Assembly: GCF_051622035.1 (NCBI RefSeq)
Contig: NC_135361.1
Location: 30,867,205 to 30,931,204, forward strand
Length of the DNA: 64,000 bases
DNA from: Arctopsyche grandis
Lineage: Eukaryota; Arthropoda; Insecta; Trichoptera; Hydropsychidae
Direction of reading: 5' to 3'
Shown piece by piece: positions 8,356 through 19,479 of the stretch; the first letter of the stretch is position 1, and each line of letters opens with the position of its first letter. The position numbers and the translations under genes are program-made. Under the pieces are notes generated by a model. It made no database searches, was not told the origin of the DNA, and saw nothing but the letters and a program-made list of their open reading frames with translations.

Positions 8356-11037
8356 TTTATTTATTTATTTATTTATTTTAAACAGACCATTGTGGCATAA
8401 CAGGAATTCCTAAAGCGCCACAATGGTCAAAAAATATAACACAAAAAAGAAAAAAAACAAAATAACAATTAAACATAAACATAAATACATCCATACATAC
8501 ATAAAAAATAGCATTTAATAATAACAGATAAAGTAAAAATATCAAATAAAATATAGCATAAGGAATGCCTTGCACCTACAGCCAGTTTCAATAAATATGT
8601 AAGAAACAACTACAAATACAAAACATCCCTGTAAGGCCCAAATGGAAGAGAGTTAATCAAAATTTCACTCATAAATCACAATCAATCATGAAAACAATGA
8701 TGAGCGCAGACTACCAGATAAATGGGTTAGAGTAATTTTCGACAATTTACGCTCACTAAGGTGGAAAATATCACATTCAGTCTCGGCAGCAACGATTTCA
8801 TTAAGAAGTCGGATAGCTCTTGGAATAGGAGCCATTGGAAAAAGGACTGTGCGGGCAGGAGGTACAGCCAGCAAATGATGATGTCTACCACGCACATAGT
8901 GATTAGGGACATAAAGCCCCAACTGCTCCAGCAACAACGGGCATGACGTATTACCACGTAAGAGCAGGAGAACGAAACGAATTAATGAGAAGTTTCTCCG
9001 AAGTTCAAGGGAATTATACCCAAGCATGCCCAAAAGGAAAGGAGTGGGGTAGAGATATGGGTAATACCCATATTCTTTCCTATATAGGAAACGAAGAAAT
9101 GCTTTTTGCACTTTCTCAATCATCAGAGAGTAATTTGCTTCATGCGGATTCCACACAATCGCATTATACTCTAGCTTACTTCTCACAAGCGAATTGAAAA
9201 GCAAGCGAGAAGACAAAGGATTGGAGAATAATCTTGCATATCTCAAAACAAATCCAAGTCGACGAAAGGAAACGTCAGCGACTTTTTTGATATGGTTGTG
9301 AAAGGTGAGCTGAGGATCAAAAGTGATACCCAAATCAAAAATAGATTCCACACGCTTCAACAAGACGGATCTAATGGAATATCCGTGACAATAGAGTGAA
9401 TGTGCACGTCCATAGCTCATAATTGCACATTTGTTTAAATTAAGTTCAAGGCCTAAACTAGAACTGAACTCCAAGACAGCGTTAATATCAGCTTGAAGGA
9501 GAGAGGCTTGCCTCTCATCCTTGACAGCAAAAAATAATTTAACGTCGTCAGCAAACAAGAGACATGATGCATTACATAAAACTCTAGGGAGGTTATTAAT
9601 AAGAATTGTAAATAGTAATGGGCCTAAAGTGGACCCCTGAGTAACACCAGATCGAGTAAAAAATGAAGGAGATTCATAAAGACCATATCTAACAAATTGC
9701 TTCCTATCACTAAGATAAGAAGCAAAGAGTTTAAGAAGACGCGTTGAAAAACCCACTTCAGCTAACCTGATCAAAAGAGCGTCATTATTGACTTGATCAA
9801 AGGCTTTACGAAAGTCAAAGTAGGCTACATCAACTTGCTGACCAACGTCAACTTTAGACATGATCAAATGTGTGAAGCAGGCGAGATTAGTGGTAGTGGA
9901 ACGACAGGGTGTAAAACCATGTTGCTCATCACACAATAATCTTTTAAACTGCGCAAGAATCAAACGGTGAAGGATGATGTCAAAAATTTTGGGAATAGCC
10001 GAGATAATAGCAATAGGTCTATAATTTTCAACCTCATTTTTAGAGCCACTCTTATGAATAGGAATGACTCTAGATAATTTCCATTTTTCAGGATAATTAC
10101 CAGAAGCAAGAATAAGGTTAAAAATAAACTGAAGAGGCTCTAAAAGCGAATTACAGCATACCTTTAATACGTCAGGGGGCACACCGTCAGGCCCAACAGA
10201 CCCCTTCAGCTTCATAATAGCCATCCTAACATCTCCCAGCGATACCCGCGGAATGTCTATACCGACACCCTCAGTACCAATTTGTGAAGCCAAACTAGCA
10301 TTAAGGGATGGTTTTCTCTGGTCAAAGACAGAGCTAAAAAATGAAGCAAAAGCATTGGCGATCTCAGGACCGTCAAAACTTTTATTACCAAATGAGAATG
10401 AATGCTCAAGACCATGTGAAATATGCTTACTCTTAATAAATCTGAAAAAGTGGTTAGGATTAACCGCAATAGCACTCTCCATCTCATTAAGATAGACAGT
10501 ATATCGCTCACTCACACCACGTTTCACGATCTTCCTAAGAGTCCGGAATTTCTCATAGTCACAAAATGATTGGCTACGTTTCCATCTTCTATGAGACAAC
10601 CATTTTGCACGAACATCAGCTATAAGTTTGCACCCAAACCACGGCGGAAATACCCGCCGATGTTGTTCCGAATTAGGATAACTGATGAACCGAGGAACAT
10701 GACTGTCAAAAATATTATAAAGTGTAAAATACAAATATTCAACAGCATCACCAGTATTCATGAGGTACATTTGGCGCCAGTCAATTGAACGAACCTCATT
10801 ATAAACCAATTCAGAATCAACACGAGCAAAATTCCATCGCAGTGAGGAAACCCCAACCGATGAACAAGCTGAAGCAGCTCTCACAGAAGAAATAAACAAA
10901 AGCTCAATATGTAATGCATCATGATATAGGTCCTCAGGGATGATCGCAGTTCCTTTTGGGCATTGGATCATCGTTGCTGACACATTACATTCATTCACTA
11001 ACATAATATCAAGCATACTTGGATTAATGGGTGAACC
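8356..11037 (-). mobile_element. CR1-like LINE, 5'-truncated (copy B)
   Basis: Flanked by a 9-bp target duplication AATATAATA (8347-8355 and 11038-11046). In its own orientation it runs from 11037 down to an AAAT tail at 8356. The 3' end carries the family hairpin (GACCATTGTGGCG ... CGCCACAATGGTC type) at about 8386-8430. ORF2 is open for 776 codons but lacks the N-terminal part of the endonuclease, so the copy is 5'-truncated. Confidence 0.88.
8686..11016 (-). CDS. LINE ORF2: endonuclease C-terminus plus reverse transcriptase
   Basis: A 776-residue uninterrupted frame. It supplies (or supplied) the reverse transcriptase used in target-primed integration of the element. Domains in order: a short end of the AP-type endonuclease (about residues 1-60), a linker region, then the polymerase with [61 protein letters not shown] and [12 protein letters not shown] (FADD active site), thumb, and a C-terminal tail ending near 8686. 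The absence of stops over 2.3 kb suggests a fairly recent insertion. The apparent start is inside the truncated element and is not a natural initiation site. Clade: Jockey/CR1 group; the finer assignment is uncertain. Confidence 0.85.
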   Translation of the reverse strand: MLDIMLVNECNVSATMIQCPKGTAIIPEDLYHDALHIELLFISSVRAASACSSVGVSSLRWNFARVDSELVYNEVRSIDWRQMYLMNTGDAVEYLYFTLYNIFDSHVPRFISYPNSEQHRRVFPPWFGCKLIADVRAKWLSHRRWKRSQSFCDYEKFRTLRKIVKRGVSERYTVYLNEMESAIAVNPNHFFRFIKSKHISHGLEHSFSFGNKSFDGPEIANAFASFFSSVFDQRKPSLNASLASQIGTEGVGIDIPRVSLGDVRMAIMKLKGSVGPDGVPPDVLKVCCNSLLEPLQFIFNLILASGNYPEKWKLSRVIPIHKSGSKNEVENYRPIAIISAIPKIFDIILHRLILAQFKRLLCDEQHGFTPCRSTTTNLACFTHLIMSKVDVGQQVDVAYFDFRKAFDQVNNDALLIRLAEVGFSTRLLKLFASYLSDRKQFVRYGLYESPSFFTRSGVTQGSTLGPLLFTILINNLPRVLCNASCLLFADDVKLFFAVKDERQASLLQADINAVLEFSSSLGLELNLNKCAIMSYGRAHSLYCHGYSIRSVLLKRVESIFDLGITFDPQLTFHNHIKKVADVSFRRLGFVLRYARLFSNPLSSRLLFNSLVRSKLEYNAIVWNPHEANYSLMIEKVQKAFLRFLYRKEYGYYPYLYPTPFLLGMLGYNSLELRRNFSLIRFVLLLLRGNTSCPLLLEQLGLYVPNHYVRGRHHHLLAVPPARTVLFPMAPIPRAIRLLNEIVAAETECDIFHLSERKLSKITLTHLSGSLRSSLFS

Positions 11038-11046
11038 AATATAATA

Positions 11047-12289
11047 AGTCGTTTCGATTCGACATACATATGTACGTCACAGCTAGCTAAGCCACTGCTA
11101 ACAAAACGTACGAATAAAATAATAAAAGAAAAAAACTTCTATATACATATACATATGTACTGTTTCCTCTAGGCAAATAGACGGAGCCAAGTCTCTGAGA
11201 ATTTACCGCCATCTATTGAAAATTTGTTTAATTAATTAATTATTTTTTCTATTGGTGTTTTATATTGTTTATATGTAGGTAGGTAGGTAGTTTTTACCAT
11301 TTTTTTCATATTAAACAATTAAATATAAATATGAAAATAAATATATTTTAAAGGTATTTCAAAAAAAATTGGAGCGCGCGCGGATCGAACACAGGACCGA
11401 TACATTTCTTTTCATTTTTTTTTAGTTAATAACTTCATATGTCAACATCTATGCAATAATATTTCATCGGGTACAACACTAGTAATATGTATATAAACAT
11501 TAACCTCTTATTGTTTTTAGCACAGAAGATGATAAATAATATGATTCCTAATAGCACGGAGTGGAGCTGGAACAAGTACTTATGTAGATGTCGAAGCAGA
11601 GCTGGAGCTCTGAAAAAAAGGCATGAAGGGGCACTTATTTGATATTTGCCAAGGGGGCCAAAATCATTGGTAAGGCTCTGTATGTACCCATGAATCAGAA
11701 ATGGAGAAAAAATGGAAGGGACGGGGAGGAAATGTTCACACATATATACTCCCAAATCTCGTACTAAAAGTACTCAGTCAATGGTTGGTCGTTGGATTTG
11801 AAGTCTAGTCTGTACGATACGCCATAAAAACATTGTCCAGGTACGCCATTAAAATCAAACATGTATTTTAAAAAATATTTTCCATGATTATTTCATCTTC
11901 ACCATCGAAATTTCTACGCCCCGATCGATCTTGGTTTTGGTTTAGATTTATTTTCACTGTCTGGTTTTAAGTTTGGTTTAAAATCAGCTTACATACATAT
12001 TTTAATTTTATTTTACACTGTGCACTTGTATGTATTTTAATATATGTAATTTACTAACTATGTAATGAGATTCAAAGAAGTTTTTTGTTTGTCTAAGAAG
12101 TTGCACAATTGTAGCTGTTATACTTTGTAAATATGTACATAGTCTTTCAAAGACTTAAAATACTATAAATTAGACGTTTTGCTGTTGTTTTATAATGGTC
12201 GACATATTTTGATGAAAATTGATTAGTGATAAATTATGATTTTAAATATAACTTATTATTTTTTAGTATAAAATAGGTGATTTATCTTT
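11047..12289. other. No supported gene; simple repeats
   Basis: AT-rich. A GTAG run occurs near 11275-11290. On the minus strand near 11370-11400 a GTGTTCGATCC box resembles a tRNA-type B box and could be a SINE head, but no body was recognised. Open frames at 11435-11755 lack family motifs. Confidence 0.4.
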
Positions 12290-12539
12290 TTCTTTTTTTT
12301 TTTGATTTTTAAATGCTTTTTATTATTATGTAATTATATTCACAATACATCTTATATCTATTTTAATAGCTACTGATCTGCTGATCATTTTCTATTTTAC
12401 GATTTTAATTTAATTTTGTTAGTAATCATAGTTTTATATTATTATAGTGTTAATGTACAGCATAATAGGAAAAAACCTATTTACAATTCTTATAAATAAT
12501 ATTAATTAAAGACTCTCTAAAGTCAACGATCTAAAGCAT
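12290..12539 (-). mobile_element. Jockey 3' end, 5'-truncated copy (reverse)
   Basis: The reverse complement matches the 3' untranslated region of the Jockey element at 36241-40307: TGACTTTAGAGAGTCTTTAA, AATAGCTACTGATC in reverse, ATAATAAAAAGCATTTAAAA and an A-rich tail. The copy begins almost at the ORF2 stop codon (CTTTAG). It adjoins the broken end of a Tc1 transposase remnant. Confidence 0.8.
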
Positions 12540-12540
12540 C

Positions 12541-12870
12541 CATAACATATGGGAATGCCTCACTGTTGGTGAAATGCAGCTTTTGTGATAGCTTTCTTGA
12601 CTTCTATGGCTTCTACGATTCTTCGCATCTGATCCAATCAAGTTAAGTTTTGTCTTAACAAAGAACATCATTCTGTATCAGCTATTCAGTGTCGAATTTT
12701 GTTTATCTTTGTCTCGTATTAGTCTCTTTTTCTTCATTGGAACCGTCATAAGTGGCTTTTTTACAGGTTTCGTCGCTCTAAATCCAGGCTTATTGACATA
12801 CATTTGGATCGTACGGTTGTGTTTTGATAATAACGTTGAAGCTATGACTTCATCCTTAATTGAATTTCAA
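12541..12870 (-). pseudogene. Tc1/mariner-type transposase remnant
   Basis: Reading the minus strand with frame changes gives VNKPGFRATKPVKKPLMTVP, then MKKKRLIRDKDKQN, NLIGSDA and CISPTVRHSHMLWML. This follows the Tc1-like transposase order: the helix-turn-helix to catalytic linker (GL.......KP.L....KK.RL.......W), then the stretch leading to KHGG..VMVWG. The catalytic DDE residues cannot all be placed. The C-terminal part ends exactly where the truncated Jockey copy begins. Confidence 0.55.
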
Positions 12871-13402
12871 GAATGAACTCGACATATATGTAATATTTAA
12901 TTTGATATTCTCGAATTGATTATTTTGGCTTCCTTCGAAGTGTTGTTTCATTATTACTTTATTTTACAAACCTTCATTCCTCACGTGTTTAGATTGTATT
13001 ATTTCGAATAAACACTATATTAAATAGCACTGGCTAACTGTATGTACTTTAAAAAACAATTGGAGGTGAATTTAGCCTACCACTAATATTATGTATAAGG
13101 AAATGTCTATAGCCTTTTATAGAGTCTCTTAATAACCGAGTTCGACTTTAGTTAGGACTTCATTATAGTTGTTACAGAAATTTCTAAAATTAAATAATTA
13201 ATTGGAAAATAACGCAGTAGTCATAATTCATAAATATATGATTCAGAAATGTATGCTTCAACTATCACAGATAAAATTTCGAATATTACATATCACGACA
13301 CACTCTACGGAAAAAGGGTCGATAGCAATAATCTCTTAAAATACGGAACGTTTATCCAAAATGTGCACTCATCAGGATATGTCTCAAATCCTATCTGTCA
13401 TT
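12871..13402. other. No recognised feature
   Basis: AT-rich sequence. No exon, transposon end or strong repeat recognised. Confidence 0.4.
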
Positions 13403-13403
13403 G

Positions 13404-14264
13404 CTAGAGACACGTATTTTGGCATCTATTTTTGTCAATTTTAGTATTTTAACATTTTAGGGCAGGCCTGGGCAAACTTTTTGGATGAAGGGCCACATTA
13501 GAAATTAAAAATAAGCGGCGGTCCGCAAGAAAAACACTATTTTTAGATATACATTATTTCATTATCGTGAAAGAAATTAAAACATAAATATTTTTTAAAT
13601 TTCATACAAAACAACAATTTAATTCGATGAATCAAAGTGTTTTACATCTGTGACAGTTTTTTTTTTTAATTTCAGGATAAAATTTTGTAGTCGAAATTCT
13701 TAAAAATGTGTGTAAATTTTCATCTGTGATGCTTATAATAGCGTGAATTCACTTTTTTATATTCTCTATTAATTGTCTAAACAAGTGCTGATATCCTTCC
13801 AAACATTGAGCCTCTGTTAATACATTAAACAATGGCAGGTTTCTAAAAATCAAAACTGTTTCTTTAACATTTATATTAGATTTTGTACCTGCCACAGATG
13901 GATTGAATAGTTTACTCAATGTTTGGAGGAATAGATTTGTCTCATTTAGTCTTGAGTGCGAGTCTAGATTTAAGACACTTTTTTGAGCAGCCTTTCGGAT
14001 ACACAGCTCCAACTGTCTTTTATTTACAGTAGTAAACAAAATCAGTTGCTTGGTTTCGACAGGAAAAACACCGTCTATGGTAAACTGCAAGCTCTGTTTT
14101 ATCCCCTCAATTTCTTCCCATAATAAATGAGCAAAGGGATAGGAAGTCTATTAATTTTATAGATTTTATGCAAATTTCACTTTTGTTTGCTATTTTAGCA
14201 TCCATTCCGAATTTTAGCATCAATTAACCATTAATAGCAATATGCCCAAAATACGTGTCTCTAG
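13404..14264. mobile_element. Unclassified TIR element carrying an ORF
   Basis: The ends CTAGAGACACGTATTTTGG and (right) CCAAAATACGTGTCTCTAG are near-perfect inverted repeats, flanked by TCATTG / TCATTA (13398-13403 and 14265-14270). Inside, at 13464, a hAT-type terminus CAGGCCTGGGCAAAC starts, but its partner end was not found. The class is not recognised from the termini. Confidence 0.5.
13749..14146 (-). CDS. Unrecognised open frame inside the TIR element
   Basis: About 132 codons, open from a stop near 14147, with no ATG at the start (the first in-frame TTG is at 14088-14090). The text includes PFAHLLWEEIEGIKQSLQFT, VNKRQLELCIRKAAQKS, RLNETNLFLQTLSKLFNP and FNVLTEAQCLEGYQHLFRQL. It reads like a normal helical soluble protein, not random AT-rich sequence, but I do not recognise the family. 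It may be a captured host exon or part of the element's own protein. No splice sites were confirmed. Confidence 0.35.
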
Positions 14265-14465
14265 TCATTACATACGTAAAATTATCGTACCGGTAGGAAT
14301 CAATTGCAGTCAATGTTGAAAAATATTTGACAAATTCTGAAAGAAGTGACTGATTTGTGGGGATTTATAGCAATCGATTAATCCTCTCAGCCGTGTCATG
14401 ATTCGAGTTGCGATCCGTTAGATCTGATGATTGAACTGTTGTCGTTTCTTTTCAGATAATTCAAA

Positions 14466-17345
14466 ATGTGGTTTTTGGAAGTGTACTTTTGGTTCGTCGG
14501 CTCGCGGATTGGAGTTATGGTTTGCGCCTGTCTCAGTTTAGTAAGTTCCAACAAAATCATCAGTATTGATTGTATAATTGAATAATTACTTAATTTTTTT
14601 CTTTAGGTGACCAGTGCCATCATTATCAGTTATAAATTTTCATTATATACGGATATATCTTATTTTGTAGCTGGTCCTTTTCCCTGGCCAATTTTCTTGA
14701 TGTTACACACAGGTATTAATTATTTTGTATTTCACATATGTATATGTCTAATAGAATTTGTTTACGTCTTGTGTCTGCGTGAGTTCTTCGTGTTAATTGT
14801 TAAAATCTGTAATTTAATAGACTTAGACCACTCTCACAATCATGGGCACAATTGATGACCCAGATGATGTGTAAACAATTTTGAAGTGTCCGCGAAAGCG
14901 TTAACTAAAATCATGGATATTTTATGAAAATTTGTACGTTTTGAGGCAAACTCAACAAAAGCACTATGCATTAAAAATCTATCGTAGAGATTCACTATAA
15001 AATTTGAAGAGATTCATTGATTAATCTGTAGAACGCATGCAAGCTATGTATTTATAAAAAAAAATGTGGACGTTACTAGGATGTGTGTTATAAATTTAAT
15101 TAATTTTATTTTTATAAATTTTAGGTTATTTATTATATGGGAAAAAACTATTGTTTGTCGCTGTGATACCTGAGATTCTGAATATCGTTTTGAATGTCGC
15201 TCTTATGCCTATCGTCATAATGGTTAGCATAGCTTTTTTTAAATTTATGTAAATTCACGTAGAGGTCTTTTCATCAACGAAGGCCCACCCCCACTCCTCG
15301 GAAAAGGTGCGCAAAATCATAGCGTTCGTGTCTTTTCCGCGGAGTGGGGGTGGGCCTTCGAAAATAACACTACTTATACCGTTCATAACGATAAACGGAC
15401 TATTTCGCACATTGTGATCGCGCACACAATTTCGGGTGCCAGATGTTCCATGCTCGAGATTTTAGTGACGTGTGCGAGATCGCTTTGTGCGCAATAATCA
15501 CCGAACCCTTCATAATGTATGTACATATGTATGTTTCAGAATAAGAGATTAATGATGTTTAATTGGGTGATCGCTGACGCTGTTTATATTGGGGCTTCCA
15601 CTTTTGTAATTATAACCGCAGGTATAAGATATTACCATATTGTAGGCTTCTCAATGTTTGGAGTACAACTTTTTGGAGGGGGGCTTGTTTTGTGTGGTAG
15701 GTTTTTATTTATTTTAATTTGTAATAATTGGTTATGGGACAACTGCACACAAGATACGTGCGCAAATATTTTAGCGATTTATTTAATCAGATCACAATTT
15801 CTTTCTATTTGGTTCGGATATCTATGATGAGAACCTTGCCATTTTTTGCCGTATTATATTTTTTATTCATTTTTCATATTGGGTCATTACTAGGGCTGTT
15901 TGACTCCTCAACATACTGACTCTTTCTTTAGAACTCTTTAATGTCAGTTATGATGAGGTAGTAGACAAGATCTTAAGAAATTCTATATATGTAGATGTGG
16001 GTATTTGCTGAGCCGTGGATACATAGGCAATCAGAGTCAAGTAGTCGAGAAGAAGCGGGGAAGGGGGGGGGGGTTTGGAGCGTCATTTGAAGTCAGGTCG
16101 AGCGACGACAGACATGTGCAACGTCAGACCGAGCGACGGGTAACACATATTCATTCACCATTTCGAAAGGACGCGATGTGGGTATGTGCTGGACCGTGGA
16201 GACAACCAATTAAGAGTCGAGCGTGTAAGAGTAAGCGTGGTATCTAATAAGTGGGGGGGGGAGTGTGGAGCGACCTGTGACGTCAGGCCGAGCGAAGGGT
16301 GACACATGCACATCCACGAAGACACACACACATTCATTCATCATTTCGAACGTCAAAAGCTGAGACAAAAGTATGAAATGAGCATGCGCCCGCTTGGATT
16401 GCAATCGTTTGTAGCGCAGGGCTTATTTATACTATTTTTACAAGGCTTTTCTATGTTTGACTTCGAAAACGATTGAGCTAAATTTCCTAGTCTTGAGATA
16501 GTTTTGAAACTTTGCCATTTTTTTGGCTTGATTGTTTTTTTTTTTAATTATTTACTTTATATTCAAATATTTGTTTAACCACAATGACTCATTGTGGAAA
16601 CCTCTAACGTCATTGTAGCATTAATGGAAGTCGCGGAGTCTGAGCATTTCGAGCAGAGTCAGAGCCGTAAAAAAAATAACTGACTCCGACTCCTTTTCCG
16701 ATAAAGCCACTGGGATATAAATATGGGTAATAACCATTCTTTAGCATATTTGTAAAATAACCACAGTCCTTCAACTCTTTCTGGCTTGAAATTAGTCAAT
16801 TTGACTATACTACTGTTGCGTAGGGGTGGGTGGAGGAAGCCAAGTAAAAGACCAAAGTCGTGTCACAGCATTTATTGATGATTAAGGAGATACACGCACT
16901 GGCAGTGCTCCGTCCAGAATGTCTTGATATCGCCTAAGTACCGCCTTATAAGGGGCAGGTTACTCAAAGCATCTTCAACGTCCGGTTTGCTTGCCTATTG
17001 TTATGGTCACGTACTAGATGTCCCGGTGTGGGTTCTAAGAACTCCACGGGAATGCGACCGAGTACCGCTATCGCCGCTAAGTGCATTCGGGGGAGATAAT
17101 CCTCGAAACCAATTATAACGGTCGCACAGTGTCAGGTATGTGCCTCGGCTTAATCCGATTGCACTTAACCGGCGGCTCTTTTTAGTATACGTAGCACTAC
17201 CAAGTAATCGAGCCACACTTGTGTCCAGTTGTCTTGTCAAAGTAATACTTATATATGAAATATTATAGATTCAATGTTTTGTTTATTTTCAGCAATGTAC
17301 GCTATAAATTGCTTCTGGGCATTCAAATTTTTCATAACGATGTAA
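14466..17345 (+). CDS. Small multi-pass membrane protein, family member 1 (5 exons)
   Basis: Coding exons: 14466-14540, 14607-14712, 15125-15222, 15540-15696 and 17293-17345, joined in phases 0,1,0,1 to give 162 residues. The start ATG is preceded by a TTTCAG acceptor and a short 5' leader, as in its paralogs. The product is mostly hydrophobic: predicted spans near residues 12-35 (GVMVCACLSL), 50-65, 68-93 (PEILNIVLNVALMP), 98-125 (DAVYIGASTFVIITAG) and 128-155 (FGGGLVLC). There is no clear signal peptide or soluble domain. Exon layout and phases equal those of the genes at 25.8, 33.0 and 44.4 kb, so it belongs to the same family. Function unknown; probably an integral membrane protein. Intron 3 holds a 29-bp-stem hairpin, and intron 4 a poly-G tandem repeat and a reverse solo LTR. 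Confidence 0.72.
15278..15360. repeat. GC-rich hairpin with 29-bp stem in an intron
   Basis: The left arm (15278-15306) starts CGAAGGCCCACCCCCACTCC. The right arm (15332-15360) ends GGAGTGGGGGTGGGCCTTCG. One mismatch across 29 bp, loop of 25 nt. It lies in intron 3 of the membrane gene and is strongly GC-rich in an AT-rich setting. Confidence 0.9.
15997..16345 (+). repeat. Two-unit tandem repeat with poly-G tracts
   Basis: Two diverged units of about 180 bp, each with GTGGGTAT(T/G)TGCTG, CGTGGA, a run of 8-12 G, GAGCG...GACGTCAGG-like text and CATTCATTCA(C/T)CATTTCGAA. It lies in intron 4 of the membrane gene. The open frames through it are low-complexity and not supported as genes. Confidence 0.65.
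16814..17196 (-). mobile_element. Solo LTR, copy 3 (reverse, intronic)
   Basis: On the plus strand it runs TGTTGCGTAGGGG ... TTTTTAGTATACGTAGCA, flanked by the perfect 4-bp duplication CTAC (16810-16813 and 17197-17200). 383 bp, matching copies 1 and 4. It lies antisense in the last intron of the membrane gene, just before exon 5. Confidence 0.85.
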
Positions 17346-17462
17346 ATATCGTTGAATATTAAAAAAGATGTTTAAAGTTAAGGATTTTTATGTAACTGAA
17401 ACCGTCAACTGTCAACTCTGGTAGGTTTTTTGTATTTTTTATTATAACCTACACATTAGTCA

Positions 17463-17905
17463 GTAGTACGGTTTCGTTTATGTTTAGCACCGAGAGGTTA
17501 CCGGGTTCGATTCCATGCTAATCTTTAATGCTGCTGGTCAGACTTGGATATTTGTGACTCCAAGTCGATCGTTTCTAATCAGAGTTTGCCAATTTATATG
17601 GTTTCATTGTTGAAACGGTTCCTCCATCAAATTGGCAAAAATCATCTTACCTGCTGTCATAAATATCTAAATTTGATTTATGTACAATATGTTAAAATTT
17701 ATATACAAGTCTAAATCCATATATGTCTCTATGGATTAATTAATGAATTAATTAATTGTTTATTTCTTGTTTTTCAGCCTCTAGAAATACAGCGATTTAT
17801 GTAACAAAAAATGCTGCAATATTTGTAATTAATTCTGTAAGAAGGCGCATTGGGGTTTACCTGTTAGGCCTTCCTGGTATATATCTGTGTAAAATTTAAA
17901 AAAAA
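17463..17905 (+). mobile_element. tRNA-headed SINE, copy 1
   Basis: The head contains AGAGGTTACCGGGTTCGATTCC, in which GGTTCGATTCC is an RNA polymerase III B box. The body includes TTGAAACGGTTCCTCCATCA, a conserved AATACAG..ATTTATGTAA block and GAAGGCGCATTGGGGT...GGCCTTCCTGG, and it ends in an A-rich tract beside an AT microsatellite. The body matches 29900-30215. The A box is weak. Confidence 0.55.
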
Positions 17906-17913
17906 AAATTTGA

Positions 17914-17916
<3 letters not shown>

Positions 17917-17953
<37 letters not shown>
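17917..17953. repeat. (AT)n microsatellite
   Basis: Uninterrupted AT dinucleotides following the SINE tail. Confidence 0.95.
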
Positions 17954-17957
<4 letters not shown>

Positions 17958-18700
17958 ATTTGTAATACTTACTTAATATGCATACATATATTGTGAGATA
18001 GTTCACGTTTATGGTATTATATTTTTATTTAAAATGTTTTGAAAGTGAAAATATATAATCTTAAGTAATCAATGATGTTTTATTTGTATGCTAAGAACAT
18101 GAAATAATGTACATTGTACGTATGCATGTAAATTCATAGTATGACCTATAAATTACATATGTAGGTCAAATAAATATAGAATTTTGAAATATTTACTTAA
18201 TTGAAAACTTAAACTTGTGTTTATGTAGAATGATGATCTGCTTAGTTATGAATTTAATTTTAATTGATTGAATATCAAATACATGTATACTAAAGTGCAA
18301 AATGTATTTTAATGCCAGTGGTAAATTATTTCATCAGTTATTTTTTAATGTGACTGGTATTTTAAGTATGCTTATGTATATTTTATCCAGAAAATATTAA
18401 ATATATATTTACATTAACTGAAACTCTATTATTAACTGAAATAGTTCACTGAAACATATCGATATCTGCGTTGTATTTACATAAATTTCCTAGGTAAGAT
18501 TTAATATATTGAATCAATTATTACACATATTATATAAAGAAAGTGAATTAAATCACCCAAAATTTACGAAATATTCCTAGCGTTGATCGTAGATGTGAAA
18601 TATTGTATTATTTGATATGTACATAATCTTTCAATTATACCTCAAAATAAAATAATCTTATATATTTATACTTTATTATTATTTTATAAGTATATAATAT
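17954..18700. other. No recognised feature
   Basis: AT-rich non-coding sequence downstream of membrane gene 1 and the SINE. Confidence 0.45.
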
Positions 18701-18709
18701 AATAATATT

Positions 18710-18950
18710 ATGAAACAATTATCTTCTTTGATGAATTGCCCTCCAATCTCAATTTTGGAAAACTGCAAATGGCCGAAAGATTGGATGCATTCAACAACTA
18801 ATCTTCTTCGTAATAAGGGTTACACACAAACACGAGGAAATTATAGAGTAATCTCTCAAATTGCACGTGCCAACAAGATTATGCTATACATCCTGCAAAT
18901 CATATTGAAAAACTTTATAAATTGGCAATTTTTTATATAATAAACAGGAT
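18710..18950 (+). pseudogene. LINE reverse-transcriptase fragment
   Basis: An open stretch reads CKWPKDWMHSTTNLLRNKGY, then NYRVISQIARANKIMLYILQ. This corresponds to the finger motif of LINE polymerases (WP.DW..S...PL.KKGD...C.NYR.ISLI.HASKIML.ILQ). Less than 80 codons remain. Confidence 0.55.
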
Positions 18951-18974
18951 TTGTGTAAAGAGAAGAAACCCGGG

Positions 18975-19300
18975 GTATATTGTGAATATCAGTGTTGCCG
19001 TGAAAATAGCTGATCAAAAGCATTCAAAGTTATTGATCAATTGAAGTGGGCCTTTTTTAAGCCGTGAAAATATGATTGGATTAAAATAATAATTGTTATT
19101 TCATTTCTCATTGTTATCCCCCATAGATTGAATGGACAATCAATGGAGATAACATAAATCATCATCTGTTGTTTGTGATTCTTTCACTCTATCGTGGGTG
19201 TTTGAATCGTCTCACTCGTCTGCTTTTCGCTCTATATTCTCCATACGTTGTCAGGTAAGCCATTTGTATTAAAATAAAAAAAAATATATAACCATCATCA
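18975..19300 (+). repeat. Interspersed repeat X, copy 1
   Basis: Contains CGTGAAAATAGCTGATCA, GATTGAATGGACAATCAATG, TCATCATCTGT and GTTTGAATCGTCTCACTCG...CGTTGTCAGGT. The reverse complement of the same order occurs at 49265-49575. No coding capacity; class unknown. Confidence 0.6.
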
Positions 19301-19479
19301 TCACTCTAATAACACTGAGCAACAAAAAAAAAAAATTCGGGTGTGACCAACCCATGACTTTATCTATGTATTTGATGAATATAAGAAGGTTACAAAACAA
19401 AATTCGATATTGAACTGATGACTATGATAGCGATACAAATTGAGCGCAAATGTATGGAAACTTGCACAAAACAAAAGTT

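Noticed and set aside
10253-10788. Plus-strand open frames opposite the LINE
   Set aside because: Antisense shadows of the intact minus-strand ORF2.
15622-15645. A 24-nt intron in exon 4 of membrane gene 1
   Set aside because: Too short for splicing, and the sequence reads through in frame, so the exon is taken as continuous to 15696.
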